A stretch of DNA of 64,000 nt, taken from positions 372,001 to 436,000 of the forward strand of contig NZ_JACRGA010000005.1 of the NCBI RefSeq assembly GCF_016217785.1, read 5' to 3'. The DNA is from Methanobacterium sp. (GTDB lineage Archaea > Methanobacteriota > Methanobacteria > Methanobacteriales > Methanobacteriaceae). Within the stretch, counting starts at the first letter, position 1. Each line of letters opens with the position of its first letter. Below are positions 1-12,341 of this stretch, in pieces. Both the position numbers and the translations under genes were made by a program. The notes under the pieces are model-generated. The model saw nothing but the letters and a program-made list of their open reading frames with translations. It was not told the origin of the DNA and did not search any database.

Positions 1-1
1 A

Positions 2-697
2 AAAAATGTGAAAGGAAACAACTGGATTTTAGACGGGGAGCTCACGGTTCCGGGGGGATTCCGGAAGCTTTTAAGACGTAACACTGAAGATAAACTGAAA
101 ATTTCTCTTTTATCAAGGAAAATACCGGCAACTCTTAACCTGTTTGACATTCTCCGCTTTCAAGGTGAAGATCTTACTGGTAAACCACTGGTCCAGCGTA
201 AAAAAGTGTTGTTAGATGCTGCAAATCAGGGGGAACATATTCGGATAATTCCTTTTAAAATAGTAACCACGGAATCAGTAAAAGAAGATTTTGAGAAAGC
301 ACTTAAAGAGGGTTATGAAGGGTTAATCCTCAAAGATGCCAGTTCCAAATATGAAGCGGGTAAGCGATCAGGGAACTGGTTGAAACTCAAAAGATCGGAA
401 ACCGTCGATGTTAATGTAATTGGGGCAACCAAAAGTACCGGAAGCATAGCATTCGGAGCACTGATTTTGGAGAAAGATGGCCAGTACTTTGGTAAAGTGG
501 GCACAGGTTTCAGTGACTACCGTCGAGGGGAAATATTGAACTTATTAGAAAAAAATAAGGCAGCAATCGATGTTGATTTACCCGATGATGTTGATGTGCT
601 TTTAACCACCCGCCCCTTACCTGCAGAGATCAAAGCCAATGAAATTGTAAAGGGTAAACCCCGGGCCCCTGTATGGGTGCGCTTCAGATGGGCTTAA
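2..697 (+). CDS. ATP-dependent DNA ligase, C-terminal part (5' end outside window)
   Basis: This is the distal part of an ATP-dependent DNA ligase, which seals nicks through an enzyme-AMP intermediate. The reading frame is open to the window edge, and the catalytic lysine motif (KxDG) that should precede it is missing, so the gene is cut by the window and not truncated in the genome. Visible motifs are ILDGEL near the first residues, FDIL (motif IIIa), EGLILK (motif IV) and WLKLK (motif V). About 90 residues of OB-fold-like sequence follow. The compact size after motif V resembles LigD-type or small ligases more than the ~550-aa replicative archaeal ligase. A GTG at position 8 is not a credible start. 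Family assignment is firm; the specific role (repair or replication) is not. Confidence 0.9.
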   Translation, partial: KNVKGNNWILDGELTVPGGFRKLLRRNTEDKLKISLLSRKIPATLNLFDILRFQGEDLTGKPLVQRKKVLLDAANQGEHIRIIPFKIVTTESVKEDFEKALKEGYEGLILKDASSKYEAGKRSGNWLKLKRSETVDVNVIGATKSTGSIAFGALILEKDGQYFGKVGTGFSDYRRGEILNLLEKNKAAIDVDLPDDVDVLLTTRPLPAEIKANEIVKGKPRAPVWVRFRWA

Positions 698-770
698 AAA
701 CTAAAATTAATAAATCCCTTCATAAAATAGGGGAAAATTTTTTTTAGATTTTTTTTAGATAATCATTGGT

Positions 771-1181
771 TTATGATTGTTCTCCACCAGAAGTGGTGGT
801 GAGTTTGACGTGTTCCACACCTTTAAGTCTCATGATTTGCTCAGTTAGGTTTCGGATTTGTTGGGCGTCTCCTTTAACTACTATAACTTCCAGACAGTTC
901 TTCTCAGTCATGTGGATGTGCATGGTGGCGTTTATGTAGTCCCGGAACTGGTGCTGGATGTCGGTGAGGTCTTCCATCACTCCGGTGTAGTGGTGGTCGT
1001 AGATAACAGCTACTATTCCCACCCGGTCCCCCTCCACCTCTTTCATCCATTGATAACGCACAATATAATCTTTCAAGGCATCTCTAATACCTTTAGACCT
1101 TGAATTATATCCTCTATCCTTTAAAACCTCATCAAAATCGTTTAAAAGTTTTTTCGGTAATGACATGCTTATTCTCATCAT
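771..1181 (-). CDS. nikR: Nickel-responsive transcriptional regulator NikR
   Basis: NikR is a ribbon-helix-helix DNA-binding protein with an ACT-like nickel-sensing domain that represses nickel uptake genes. The N-terminal RHH (MRISMSLPKKLLNDFDEVL) is followed by the regulatory domain. With the ATG at 1181 as start, the nickel ligands fall at His77, His88, His90 and Cys96, one residue from the Escherichia coli positions (76, 87, 89, 95). I prefer this ATG to the GTG nine bases upstream because a GGGTGG ribosome site lies just ahead and the alignment starts there. No nickel transporter is adjacent; the nearest ECF metal importer is cbiMNQO at about 49.6 kb, so the target genes are unknown. Confidence 0.95.
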   Translation of the reverse strand: MMRISMSLPKKLLNDFDEVLKDRGYNSRSKGIRDALKDYIVRYQWMKEVEGDRVGIVAVIYDHHYTGVMEDLTDIQHQFRDYINATMHIHMTEKNCLEVIVVKGDAQQIRNLTEQIMRLKGVEHVKLTTTSGGEQS

Positions 1182-1699
1182 ATATCCCACCCTGTTAATA
1201 TGCTTGTTATAACTATTATTAATTTATTAAGTAATAAATATTTCCCCTCATGGGCAAAAATTATTATTAACACATTATTGTTAACTGAGATTATTCCTCA
1301 GAGCACACAATTATAATAGAATAATCTTATTTTTAAAAATTAAAGCTTAATTAATGGTATTGTGGTATTTACAGGACTTATAGTGGCATTGTGTAGATTT
1401 CTCCAATATTTAATAGGTAATACATGATTCATAATTTAAAAAAAAGAATGATCATATTTAAAATCATATTATTCCTAATCTCAAGATCAAATTTCACGCA
1501 TCTCGAGATAAATAGCAGATCCCCTAATTTTTCCCACAAACTAATCAGAAATACTCATCAATCCATTTTAGCTAAAAACAGACCTTATTAGAAAAACAAT
1601 CAATCTTTTGTGAAGACTGTCACATTAGCTAGTTCCTGTATTTATCATGGTGTGAAATTATATCTTAATAAAATAAAGGGTTTCTAAAGGGGGAGTTAC
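1182..1699. promoter_or_regulatory. Gene-free divergent region nikR / phospholipase, with inverted repeat
   Basis: About 500 AT-rich bases separate the two divergent genes. An inverted repeat TTAACA-N6-TGTTAA lies at 1267-1284, roughly 85 bases upstream of nikR, and is a candidate operator. A looser TATTATT/AATAAAT pair lies at 1214-1239. A GGGGGAG ribosome site ends the region at about 1690. No ORF or RNA gene is seen. Confidence 0.35.
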
Positions 1700-2326
1700 A
1701 TGGGCAATATGTTTAAAATAGTGCTATTCGCAGGTTTTTTCTTCTTAATAATATCACCGGTAACTGCTTGGGAATGGACAGCCCATAAAAAAATAGTAGA
1801 TGAAGTTTATACTAACCTTCCTTCTGATGTACAGAATAATCTTAAACCTTACATTGCAGTAATGAAAGAAGGATCCACCTATCCTGACACTATCTCTGGA
1901 GATAAAGTTAACCATGGCTACCCTGGTAGCTACCCCCGGACCAATGAATGGTTGGATAAGGGGAAAGTAGCCTATGAAAAGGGAAATTATAAAGAAGCAG
2001 CCTGGTGTTTTGGTGTTGCATCTCATTACATTTCAGACACCTTCTCGGCCCCACACTGCGGATGGATCAATGATAAAGATAAGTACTGGCAAATAGGGAA
2101 CGAACTAACCCCTAAAAAACATGATTTCCAGTATTCCAATCTCAATAACATGCTCAAGTATGGAAATGAAAGGGGAAAGGAAAGTCTGACCATCTGGAAC
2201 AAAAATGAGGACCGTGGGATTGTTCAGCAAGACCTGAACCGGGGCGTTTCAGCCACCTACGTGGCCATACTTTACCATGCGCATCCTTCCATGCTTCAAA
2301 GCCCCGAATATTCTCAAGACTCCTAA
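1700..2326 (+). CDS. Secreted zinc-dependent phospholipase C-like protein
   Basis: A 208-aa protein with a signal peptide (hydrophobic residues 5-20, cleavage probably after Ala23) followed by WEWTAHKKIV. This N-terminal Trp and first His match the start of the mature zinc-dependent phospholipase C / S1-P1 nuclease fold, in which the N-terminal Trp and several His/Asp residues bind three zinc ions. Later candidate ligands are the YPDTISGDKVNHGYP and ASHYISDTFSAPH segments, the second being the typical HxxxD-type helix of the family. It would act outside the membrane; the substrate is unknown. A GGGGGAG ribosome site is well placed before ATG 1700. A run of T after the stop is a plausible archaeal terminator. 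Confidence 0.8.
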   Translation: MGNMFKIVLFAGFFFLIISPVTAWEWTAHKKIVDEVYTNLPSDVQNNLKPYIAVMKEGSTYPDTISGDKVNHGYPGSYPRTNEWLDKGKVAYEKGNYKEAAWCFGVASHYISDTFSAPHCGWINDKDKYWQIGNELTPKKHDFQYSNLNNMLKYGNERGKESLTIWNKNEDRGIVQQDLNRGVSATYVAILYHAHPSMLQSPEYSQDS

Positions 2327-2447
2327 TGAGTCCTATCTTTTTTTTTAATTAATTTTATTCAATCTTAATTCTTTAAACCATTGAATAAAAGTTGTTTAAT
2401 TTTAAGATAAAAAATTTTACTAATTTTTTTAACTATTTCATTTTTTT

Positions 2448-3893
2448 TTAGATTGCTATTACTGTACCTTGAATTTCTGATATTACTGGTTGATTGTGGG
2501 ATAGGTATTTTTGCATTGCTTCTACTGCGTTCACGTCTAAATGCTTCTTTTTTTTACCATAATTGGGAGGAACACCCTGGCTGGTAACGTAGGCTGCCAA
2601 ATATGTTTCATTCATTTTCAGTTTTTTCCCTTTCACAAATAGTTCCTGGATACGTTGTCCTGGGGGATTTTCCACTTTAAAATATAAATTAATGCCCATG
2701 CATCTTTTTAGATACCCTCCCATTTGATTATAAGGATCTCTAGAAAATAAATGCTCCAAGTTCTCTTCCATCATCATCCAAATTTCTTTACCAGTCAACT
2801 CCACAGTGGAAACAGGAGGATTTGTGGGAATTATATTGTAAAGATCGTTTAGAGTAACTTTTCCCGGTGGAATTGGTGCACCATATCTCCAACCATTAGA
2901 AAATGCTATTTGGGCACCAGTTTCCTTTAAAAGACTTTGCAAAAGAAAATTATCCATGGTAGACTCCAACACGGTGTTACGATTAAGGCCTGTATCAGTA
3001 TACCCAACTACCTGATTTAATTTATCATTATAAGGATTTAAAACGTGTTTTACAAGATCATCTGCCTCATGATCCGGCTGAATATTCTCGGATACAGTTA
3101 TTAGTTTGTGTTGGAATTTAACCACTCTTCCGTGGGATATGGATAGATCTAATCGTCCAATAAAAGAACCATGACAACCTGATTGAATGAGGATGGTATT
3201 ATCCACAAGAACGGGTTTATAAAGTCGATTATGGGTATGTGAACTTAATAACACATCTATACCATCTATTTCCCTGGCTAACTTCATTTCCTGTGGGAAA
3301 CCTAAATGGGAGATGACGATAATTAGATCTACTTTCTCCTGGTTTCGCAATTTTTCAATGTAATAATGTAATTCCTGGTTACCAAGGGTGAAGTATATTC
3401 CTTTACTGAATGACGCGGGCATGACTTTATCAACTATGGTTGCAGCAATGCCTATAATACCTATCCGTGTTTTACCAACCTCTTTAATAATCCATGGCTC
3501 GAAAAAAAGCTCATTATCGGACTCATGGTAGCAGTTAATAGCTATCATGGGGTAATTCAATTTTTTTGTTAGTTTTTTGAAATGTTCCGGTCCATATGCA
3601 AATTCCCAATGTGCAGTCATGGCATCGAAGTCCAAATAGTTTAAGATGGGTATCAAAGCTTCTCCTTTGGTTTTCACCGCTGGATAAGTCCCGTGAATGG
3701 TATCTCCACAATCAAAAACCAAAGTTTTATTGGGATTCTCCTCTCTAACTTTATTGAATATAGTTGCAATTCTGGCGAAACCTCCGGCTAACTTATATTT
3801 TGCATGATCACCGTCCCAGAACAATTCTTGATGTATATCCAGATAAGCATGGCTATCATTCAATTGTAAAATAGTTAAATTTTCACCCATCAT
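2448..3893 (-). CDS. 5'-nucleotidase/SoxB-like metallophosphoesterase
   Basis: A 481-aa two-domain enzyme. The N-terminal calcineurin-like domain shows LQLNDSHAY (metal-binding D and H), DCGDTIHG, AHWEFAYG in place of the usual GNHE, VISHLG and SSHTHNR. The C-terminal 5'-nucleotidase domain (from about residue 290) contains SNGWRYG and TGKEIW. The HWEF variant is the form I associate with SoxB proteins, but no other sox gene is nearby and there is no signal peptide, so a cytoplasmic nucleotidase or phosphatase is likelier than thiosulfate oxidation. The start is ATG 3893 or ATG 3890, both just after GGGGG. The gene is monocistronic. Confidence 0.85.
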   Translation of the reverse strand: MMGENLTILQLNDSHAYLDIHQELFWDGDHAKYKLAGGFARIATIFNKVREENPNKTLVFDCGDTIHGTYPAVKTKGEALIPILNYLDFDAMTAHWEFAYGPEHFKKLTKKLNYPMIAINCYHESDNELFFEPWIIKEVGKTRIGIIGIAATIVDKVMPASFSKGIYFTLGNQELHYYIEKLRNQEKVDLIIVISHLGFPQEMKLAREIDGIDVLLSSHTHNRLYKPVLVDNTILIQSGCHGSFIGRLDLSISHGRVVKFQHKLITVSENIQPDHEADDLVKHVLNPYNDKLNQVVGYTDTGLNRNTVLESTMDNFLLQSLLKETGAQIAFSNGWRYGAPIPPGKVTLNDLYNIIPTNPPVSTVELTGKEIWMMMEENLEHLFSRDPYNQMGGYLKRCMGINLYFKVENPPGQRIQELFVKGKKLKMNETYLAAYVTSQGVPPNYGKKKKHLDVNAVEAMQKYLSHNQPVISEIQGTVIAI

Positions 3894-4118
3894 TTAACCC
3901 CCATTATCTTTTATTTATCATACTAAATCTTAATGAATTTTTTCCTACAAACTAAATCAGAATAACATAAAGTTGTAATATAATGTAAATTTTAACTGTT
4001 TTTTTTTAAATTATGTGATTTCCGGGCTTTAAATTCAATTAATAAATATTTTGCTGTGACAAGTAATTAATAGATTGAAAAATATAATATATTACAATCA
4101 GAAGTAGGAGGGATTTAA

Positions 4119-4433
4119 TTGGGGAAAATAGAATTTACTGCGGAAAACGTGATGAAATGTCTTTGTAGCACATGTCCAGTGCAAGCTACCAGTGACTGTG
4201 TTAAAGGAAAAATGAAAAAGATTCAAGAGATGATGGCTGAAGATGTGGACATAGCGACCATGATTGAGCCCACAGATGTTCCAGGTGTCTATTGTGCCAG
4301 TGGAAAAGCAACATGCAGCGATCTCTATTTCCATGAAGAATGTAAATGCGTAGAATGTCCAGTATTTAAGGAAAATGAATTAATGAAGGGCGAACCCATG
4401 GGATACTTCTGCAGAGACGGAGCAGCAAAGTAA
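4119..4433 (+). CDS. Small cysteine-rich protein (DUF2769-like)
   Basis: A 104-aa protein with ten cysteines arranged as CLCSTCPVQ, DCVKG, YCASGKATC, ECKCVECPVF and FCRDG, suggesting zinc or iron-sulfur binding. It resembles the DUF2769 proteins common in methanogens, whose function is unknown; this name is from memory and moderately sure. The start is a TTG with a strong AGGAGGG ribosome site eight bases upstream. It stands alone between the SoxB-like gene (divergent) and a tandem repeat. Confidence 0.75.
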   Translation: MGKIEFTAENVMKCLCSTCPVQATSDCVKGKMKKIQEMMAEDVDIATMIEPTDVPGVYCASGKATCSDLYFHEECKCVECPVFKENELMKGEPMGYFCRDGAAK

Positions 4434-4467
4434 AATCATCATATTCCTTATTTTTTTTTAATAGTAT

Positions 4468-4551
4468 ATTGAAACTCATTATATTCGTATTGAAACTCAT
4501 TATATTCGTATTGAAACTCATTATATTCGTATTGAAACTCATTATATTCGT
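4468..4551. repeat. Four perfect 21-bp tandem repeats
   Basis: Four head-to-tail copies of a 21-base unit beginning ATTGAAACTCATTATATTCG, with no spacers. A 65-codon open frame across it only reflects the unit length being divisible by three and is not taken as a gene. Confidence 0.9.
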
Positions 4552-4733
4552 ATTTATTAAAATTCAATATTCATATCGAAGGTTAATCTTACACTTGAAT
4601 AATTTGTTAAAGATCGAGTGTATGGTTTTTTTGCACACGGTTTGGTTTAGATTTATTCGGGAATGATTAAGATTTTTAACTCTGAATAATGTATTGCTTA
4701 ATATCATACGGTTCTAATCTGAAGGAATGTGTC

Positions 4734-5357
4734 ATGAAAATCAAAGAAAAACACAAACTCCAAAAAGTTGAAACGGAGTTTGGTAGGAAACTTTACTCAG
4801 TTAAGGAGTCTTACTGGATTTTTTATAATGGAATACGAACCATAAAATACATGTTTAGGGCTAAAAGGAACAGAGAACTAAGTTCAAAATTTATTGAAAG
4901 GATCATGCTTGCGGTAACTGAAGTAAATGGCTGTGCAATATGTTCTTACGCCCACTCCAAAAGGGCTCTTGAAAGTGGGATGAGCAATGAAGAAATTCAG
5001 AAGATGCTCAGGGGAATCGTAGATGATGTTCCTGGTGATGAAATGGCAGGGATCATGTTTGCCCAGCATTATGCAGATACTCGGGGAAACCCTTCCAAGG
5101 AATCATGGCAGCGTATTGTAGAAATTTATGGAATATCTAAGGCAACGGGTATCCTTGGTTCTATTCGCACTATCATGATTGGAAATACCTATGGAATTCC
5201 CTGGAGTTCTTTTTTCAACCGACTGAGGGGCAGAGCAGATCCAAGGAGCAGTTTGTTGTATGAGCTAAGTATGATGTTAGGAACTATTTTAGTGCCCATC
5301 TCTAGTATCCATGCTTTAATCTCTGATTTGTTTAGAAGGCCTATTATTAGTTTTTAA
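4734..5357 (+). CDS. Carboxymuconolactone decarboxylase / AhpD-like protein
   Basis: A 207-aa alpha-helical protein carrying the AhpD-type redox motif TEVNGCAICSYAH (E-x6-CxxC-x3-H) at about residues 60-75. In this family the CxxC pair supports alkylhydroperoxidase or disulfide reductase activity. I chose ATG 4734, preceded by GAAGGA at seven bases, over the upstream ATG 4689. It is longer at the C terminus than typical CMD domains, with a hydrophobic tail (residues 180-205) that may attach it to the membrane. The electron donor is unknown. Confidence 0.85.
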   Translation: MKIKEKHKLQKVETEFGRKLYSVKESYWIFYNGIRTIKYMFRAKRNRELSSKFIERIMLAVTEVNGCAICSYAHSKRALESGMSNEEIQKMLRGIVDDVPGDEMAGIMFAQHYADTRGNPSKESWQRIVEIYGISKATGILGSIRTIMIGNTYGIPWSSFFNRLRGRADPRSSLLYELSMMLGTILVPISSIHALISDLFRRPIISF

Positions 5358-5400
5358 TCCTATAGTGATAGTTACTATCTATTATTGTGTGTAGGCTTGA

Positions 5401-5805
5401 TTATTCAGGAATTATTGCCATTGCATCAATTTCAACCAACCAATCTGGATTTCCAAGTCCCGCTACAAATAAAACAGTTATGGCTGGATAATTTGGATTA
5501 TTTCCCCATTTTTCCTGGAAAACTTGAAATCCATCCTGTGGGTTCTGTCCCGGAACCAGGTAGATGTTGAACTTAACCACATTCTCAAGTTTAGCATCTG
5601 ATTCTTCTAAGATCTTCTCAATATTGGTCAAAACCTGTTCTGTTTGTTTTTTAAGACTATCCTTACCTACGAGGGCTCTGTTTTCATCAACTGCATTCTG
5701 ACCCCCGATATAAATGGTCTGGTGATTTCCAGTAACCGATATAGCATGTGAATATCCTCTAGGTTTTGCCATATTCTCGGGATTGATGTAATCTATTTTT
5801 TTCAT
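5401..5805 (-). CDS. RidA/YjgF family protein
   Basis: A 134-aa Rid-family protein; RidA members hydrolyse reactive enamine/imine intermediates made by PLP enzymes. Visible family features are the N-terminal INPENMAKPRGYSHAI, IYIGGQNAVDE, EQVLTNIEKILEE, VVKFNIYLV and the terminal NPDWLVEIDAMAIIPE. The canonical catalytic arginine of the archetypal RidA (C-R-V context) is not evident, so this is probably another Rid subfamily. ATG 5805 is preferred because AGGAG precedes it; an upstream ATG at 5847 would add 14 residues with no homology. Confidence 0.88.
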   Translation of the reverse strand: MKKIDYINPENMAKPRGYSHAISVTGNHQTIYIGGQNAVDENRALVGKDSLKKQTEQVLTNIEKILEESDAKLENVVKFNIYLVPGQNPQDGFQVFQEKWGNNPNYPAITVLFVAGLGNPDWLVEIDAMAIIPE

Positions 5806-5831
5806 AGTGAACTCTCCTAATTTTATGCACC

Positions 5832-5945
5832 CTAATACGCCGGGCAAGTTCTCTTGAAAAGAAATGCCATGGCACCATCAAATTCCACTAATCCATGCCA
5901 GCCAGTAGCAGGAACGCAAAAAGTATCATATAACCGTCCTTGAGG
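5832..5945 (-). pseudogene. Orphan C-terminal coding fragment
   Basis: Between RidA and the MFS gene the minus strand reads VEPQGRLYDTFCVPATGW and continues to AFLFKRTCPAY then stop. There is no start codon before it runs into the MFS 3' end. It looks like the tail of a lost gene whose 5' part was removed. I do not recognise the family. Confidence 0.3.
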
Positions 5946-5952
5946 TTCAACC

Positions 5953-7542
5953 TTATTTTCCCTGGTTTTCAACGTCCGTTTCTTGGTACTGGGCCAGTAA
6001 TTTTTCCTCTTCCTCTTTTTTCGGAAACTTGAAGAATACTATGGCCGCCCCGATTAGGATGGCAACCATCCCTGCAAAGTAAGTCCAATGATCGCCTGCT
6101 AAAAATGAATATTTTGCAGCATTTATGATCTGTGTTGAATATTCTGGATTCTGTTGTGCAAGGGCAGCAGCACTGGAGAATGATTTTTGAAGTGTCACTT
6201 CTATGCTGCTGGTAATTTGCTGTTGGGCAGAAGCGGGTAAATTGTTAATTTGTGAGGCAATTGACCTGGCATAACCGGCTGTAAGCAGCGCTCCAAATAT
6301 GGAAGTCATTATTGCGCCGCCGAAATCACGTTGCAAGTCTGCGGTTCCTGAAGCCATACCTACCCGTTTAACCGGAACTGAACCTGTAAGAGAATGGGAA
6401 GCCGGAGTTCCAGCTAATCCAACCCCAATTCCTACAAAGGCGTAAGCCAACCCAACCTTCCAATAGGGTATGTGATCCTGCCATAAGAATAACATCGCCA
6501 GGAAACCTAACAAACAGAATACGTAACCCGCAAGCAGAGTGAATCTGGAGCCATGGGACTCAACGAGCTTGGCGGATTGTGGTGCTACTAAAATCATGAG
6601 TAATGCTGCTGGTAAAATTGCAAGTCCGGAATCTAGTGTTGAGTAGCTGAGAACGTTTTGTAAAAACTGCTGACCGATATACATGGCACCCATTAAAGCC
6701 CCGAAAACTATTATCCCAGCACACGCCGCTACCCAGAAGATGCTACGACTAGCGACTTTAAGATCATAAAGGGGGTTTTCCACACTGCGTTGGCGCCTTA
6801 TAAATAAGATTCCTGAAGCAGCGGCAATGATTAATAAACTAATTATCAGGGTTCCGGAGTTAGGCACTGGGGCGAAGTTAATGGCCAGAATCAATGTTCC
6901 CAGAAGCAGAAGAGACAGTAACCCTCCCATGTTATCAACTGGAGCTTTTTCCTCGTTAACATGATCTGGAATGAATTTAATTGCCATGACTAGAGCTACC
7001 ACGGCAAGGGGTAATGTAATCAAAAATACAGAACCCCAATTAGTAAATGTTAGCAAGTATCCTGAGATTAAAGGTCCAAGAGCGGCAATGGCAGCCCCTA
7101 TGGCAGACCATAATGCGATAGATTTTGTTCGTTTTGGGCCTGACCACAAAGCAGCTATAAGTGCTAAAGTGGTTGGAAAAGCCATTCCTGCAGCTAAACC
7201 ACCTATGATACGGGCACCAATCAGGATCTCAACAGAGGGGGCAAAACCCGCAATGATAGATGCGGGTATAGCCAGCAGAGTCCCAATGATTAGCATCATC
7301 TTTCGACCGTGATGGTCACCCAAAGCACCAAACCATAGAACTGATGCGGCCAGACCCAGGGAGTAGCTCACGGCCACAAGATTAATCTGAACCTGTGAAG
7401 CATTAAAAGCAAAACCTATGGAAGGGAGAGCCACATTAGCAACTGATAAATTCAGATTTGCAACCGCAGCAACCAGAATTAGGGTGGCTAGAGCTATCAT
7501 TCCGGGTTCAGATTTTTTATTGGTTGTTGGTGTTGTATCCAT
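5953..7542 (-). CDS. MFS drug exporter, 14-TM DHA2 family
   Basis: A 529-aa proton-coupled exporter of the EmrB/QacA (DHA2) type. Hydrophobic segments are compatible with 14 TM helices. The motif between TM2 and TM3 reads GALGDHHGRKMML, and motif C lies near residues 150-162 (GAAIAALGPLISG). A polar extracytoplasmic loop of about 70 residues precedes the last TM, and the C terminus is charged. The substrate cannot be read from sequence. Four direct repeats lie just upstream of its TATA box (7607-7672), which points to control by a dedicated regulator not found in the immediate surroundings. Confidence 0.92.
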   Translation of the reverse strand: MDTTPTTNKKSEPGMIALATLILVAAVANLNLSVANVALPSIGFAFNASQVQINLVAVSYSLGLAASVLWFGALGDHHGRKMMLIIGTLLAIPASIIAGFAPSVEILIGARIIGGLAAGMAFPTTLALIAALWSGPKRTKSIALWSAIGAAIAALGPLISGYLLTFTNWGSVFLITLPLAVVALVMAIKFIPDHVNEEKAPVDNMGGLLSLLLLGTLILAINFAPVPNSGTLIISLLIIAAASGILFIRRQRSVENPLYDLKVASRSIFWVAACAGIIVFGALMGAMYIGQQFLQNVLSYSTLDSGLAILPAALLMILVAPQSAKLVESHGSRFTLLAGYVFCLLGFLAMLFLWQDHIPYWKVGLAYAFVGIGVGLAGTPASHSLTGSVPVKRVGMASGTADLQRDFGGAIMTSIFGALLTAGYARSIASQINNLPASAQQQITSSIEVTLQKSFSSAAALAQQNPEYSTQIINAAKYSFLAGDHWTYFAGMVAILIGAAIVFFKFPKKEEEEKLLAQYQETDVENQGK

Positions 7543-7589
7543 TTTTATGCACCGTATTATCTATTTCATTAGATATTATGTTGTAAGAC

Positions 7590-7672
7590 GATGTATATAT
7601 TCTAGGCACTAGTAGTATCTTCTAGTCACTAGTAGTATCAAATCACTAGTAGTATCAATCACCAGTAGTGTC
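7590..7672 (-). promoter_or_regulatory. MFS promoter with four CACTAGTAGTATC direct repeats
   Basis: On the minus strand a TATA-like AATATATA sits at about 7590-7600, some 45-55 bases before the MFS start. Upstream of it the plus strand shows CACTAGTAGTATC at 7607-7619, 7627-7639 and 7644-7656, and a variant CACCAGTAGTGTC at 7660-7672. Their spacing is 20, 17 and 16 bases. The arrangement is that of a multi-site activator or repressor operator. Confidence 0.55.
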
Positions 7673-7989
7673 AAATTATTAGATTTTTTTTATAATATTC
7701 AATGATTTCTCACTTTCAATGATTTCTACTAATATGAAGAGTCTGCGAAAAATCAGGAAAAAATTAAGGATATTAAGGAATATTGGGGAAATAAAATGGC
7801 AGAAAATAAATAGCAAACTCCACCAGTGACCCCCACACTCTGGCTGGTGTTTCCATAATAATTCACCTTACTTACGCTAGAAAATGATAATTAAATCATA
7901 TATGGTAAATAGGGGGATGGATGGATTCTATTTTAATCACTCCCGCTATTAGGGTACTTACCCCCATAATACTGGGCTTTAATGGATTT
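7673..7989. other. Gene-free AT-rich stretch
   Basis: No ORF of credible length. A weak hairpin CACCAG-N17-CTGGTG lies at 7821-7849 and a G/C-rich patch at 7905-7975. Neither resembles a known RNA family to my eye. Confidence 0.4.
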
Positions 7990-8208
7990 TTATCCAAATA
8001 TTAAGTTATACTCTGTTTCACTGATAACTCCCTTGTCTTTTAAGAGTTTAGCTAATTTTTCTAATTTATCCGAGTTATCTGGTTGAGCAACGGTTTCAGG
8101 TTGTCCCTGTTCACCCTGTTGTTCATTGCTCCTCTCATTAACAGCCGTCATTCTTCTTTTAGTTCTCCTTCTAGCCCCACCACGTCCTAATGGTCCAAGA
8201 TCTGGCAT
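7990..8208 (-). CDS. Small SHOCT-domain protein
   Basis: A 72-aa protein with an Arg-rich N terminus (GRGGARRRTKRR), a polar Gln/Glu linker and a C-terminal SHOCT-type helix-turn-helix segment ending KLAKLLKDKGVISETEYNLIFG. SHOCT domains are short C-terminal modules thought to mediate oligomerisation or membrane association. A strong AGGAGGAGG ribosome site lies directly upstream. Function unknown. Confidence 0.75.
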   Translation of the reverse strand: MPDLGPLGRGGARRRTKRRMTAVNERSNEQQGEQGQPETVAQPDNSDKLEKLAKLLKDKGVISETEYNLIFG

Positions 8209-8342
8209 ACTATAACCTCCTCCTATTAATTATAAACTTCATATTACCTAAATTTTGCCATAATAAAGTGGTTGTTAAATGGTAAAATTTACTCGAAAAA
8301 TCGCAAATTCCGTTAGAAAACACTGATTTTTAAAAATAAACT

Positions 8343-11888
<3,546 letters not shown>

Positions 11889-12308
11889 AATTTTCCCCAA
11901 ATTACTATGTACTTATGATCTATTTGTTTTTAGTGATAGAAAATTTGTATTCATGTGAAAATTTTTCTCATAATATCCTTCTTTTCTTGCCCAAAATAGG
12001 GTTATTTTTTTGCTTGTGGTTACGAAACCCAGATATTAGTGCGTTATGGTTAATTAAAACAATATAAAATAACTCCAATCATAAATATAACGAGAATAAT
12101 GAATATTTTTTTAAAATACCAAAATATTAATGATTTATATTTTCAGGATGGTTTTTTTATAGATAAAAACGGCTGTTACATTCATTAAAATTCCCCAATA
12201 CTTTGAAAATTTTATTTGAGAACTGTTAATCCAATAAAAAACATTATTTATTTATTATTTTTCGAATTTGAATTAATTTTGTGATCTAATTTGTATCGTA
12301 AGCAAAGT

Positions 12309-12341
12309 ATTATATAAGAGTTATGAATATATATTCATAAC
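12309..12341 (+). promoter_or_regulatory. TATA box plus perfect 22-bp palindrome
   Basis: ATTATATAAG at 12309-12318 is a good archaeal TATA box. Immediately after it, GTTATGAATAT (12320-12330) is followed without gap by its exact reverse complement ATATTCATAAC (12331-12341). The palindrome therefore covers the expected transcription start and abuts the ATG of the DUF134 remnant. This is a strong operator candidate for the downstream operon. Confidence 0.65.

Noticed and set aside
1214..1239. Helicobacter-type NikR box (TATTATT-N11-AATAATA) upstream of nikR
   Set aside because: The second half matches poorly at the required spacing, and AT-rich DNA gives such partial matches by chance.
4468..4551. 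Possible CRISPR array, because the unit begins ATTGAAAC
   Set aside because: Units are contiguous 21-mers with no spacers, no cas genes lie nearby, and the unit is shorter than typical repeats.
4469..4666. Open frame over the tandem repeat
   Set aside because: It translates to a repeated hydrophobic heptad-like string only because 21 is divisible by three. It has no ribosome site.
7821..7849. Hairpin CACCAG-N17-CTGGTG as small RNA or terminator
   Set aside because: Only six base pairs with a long loop, no T run, and no neighbour whose stop it follows.
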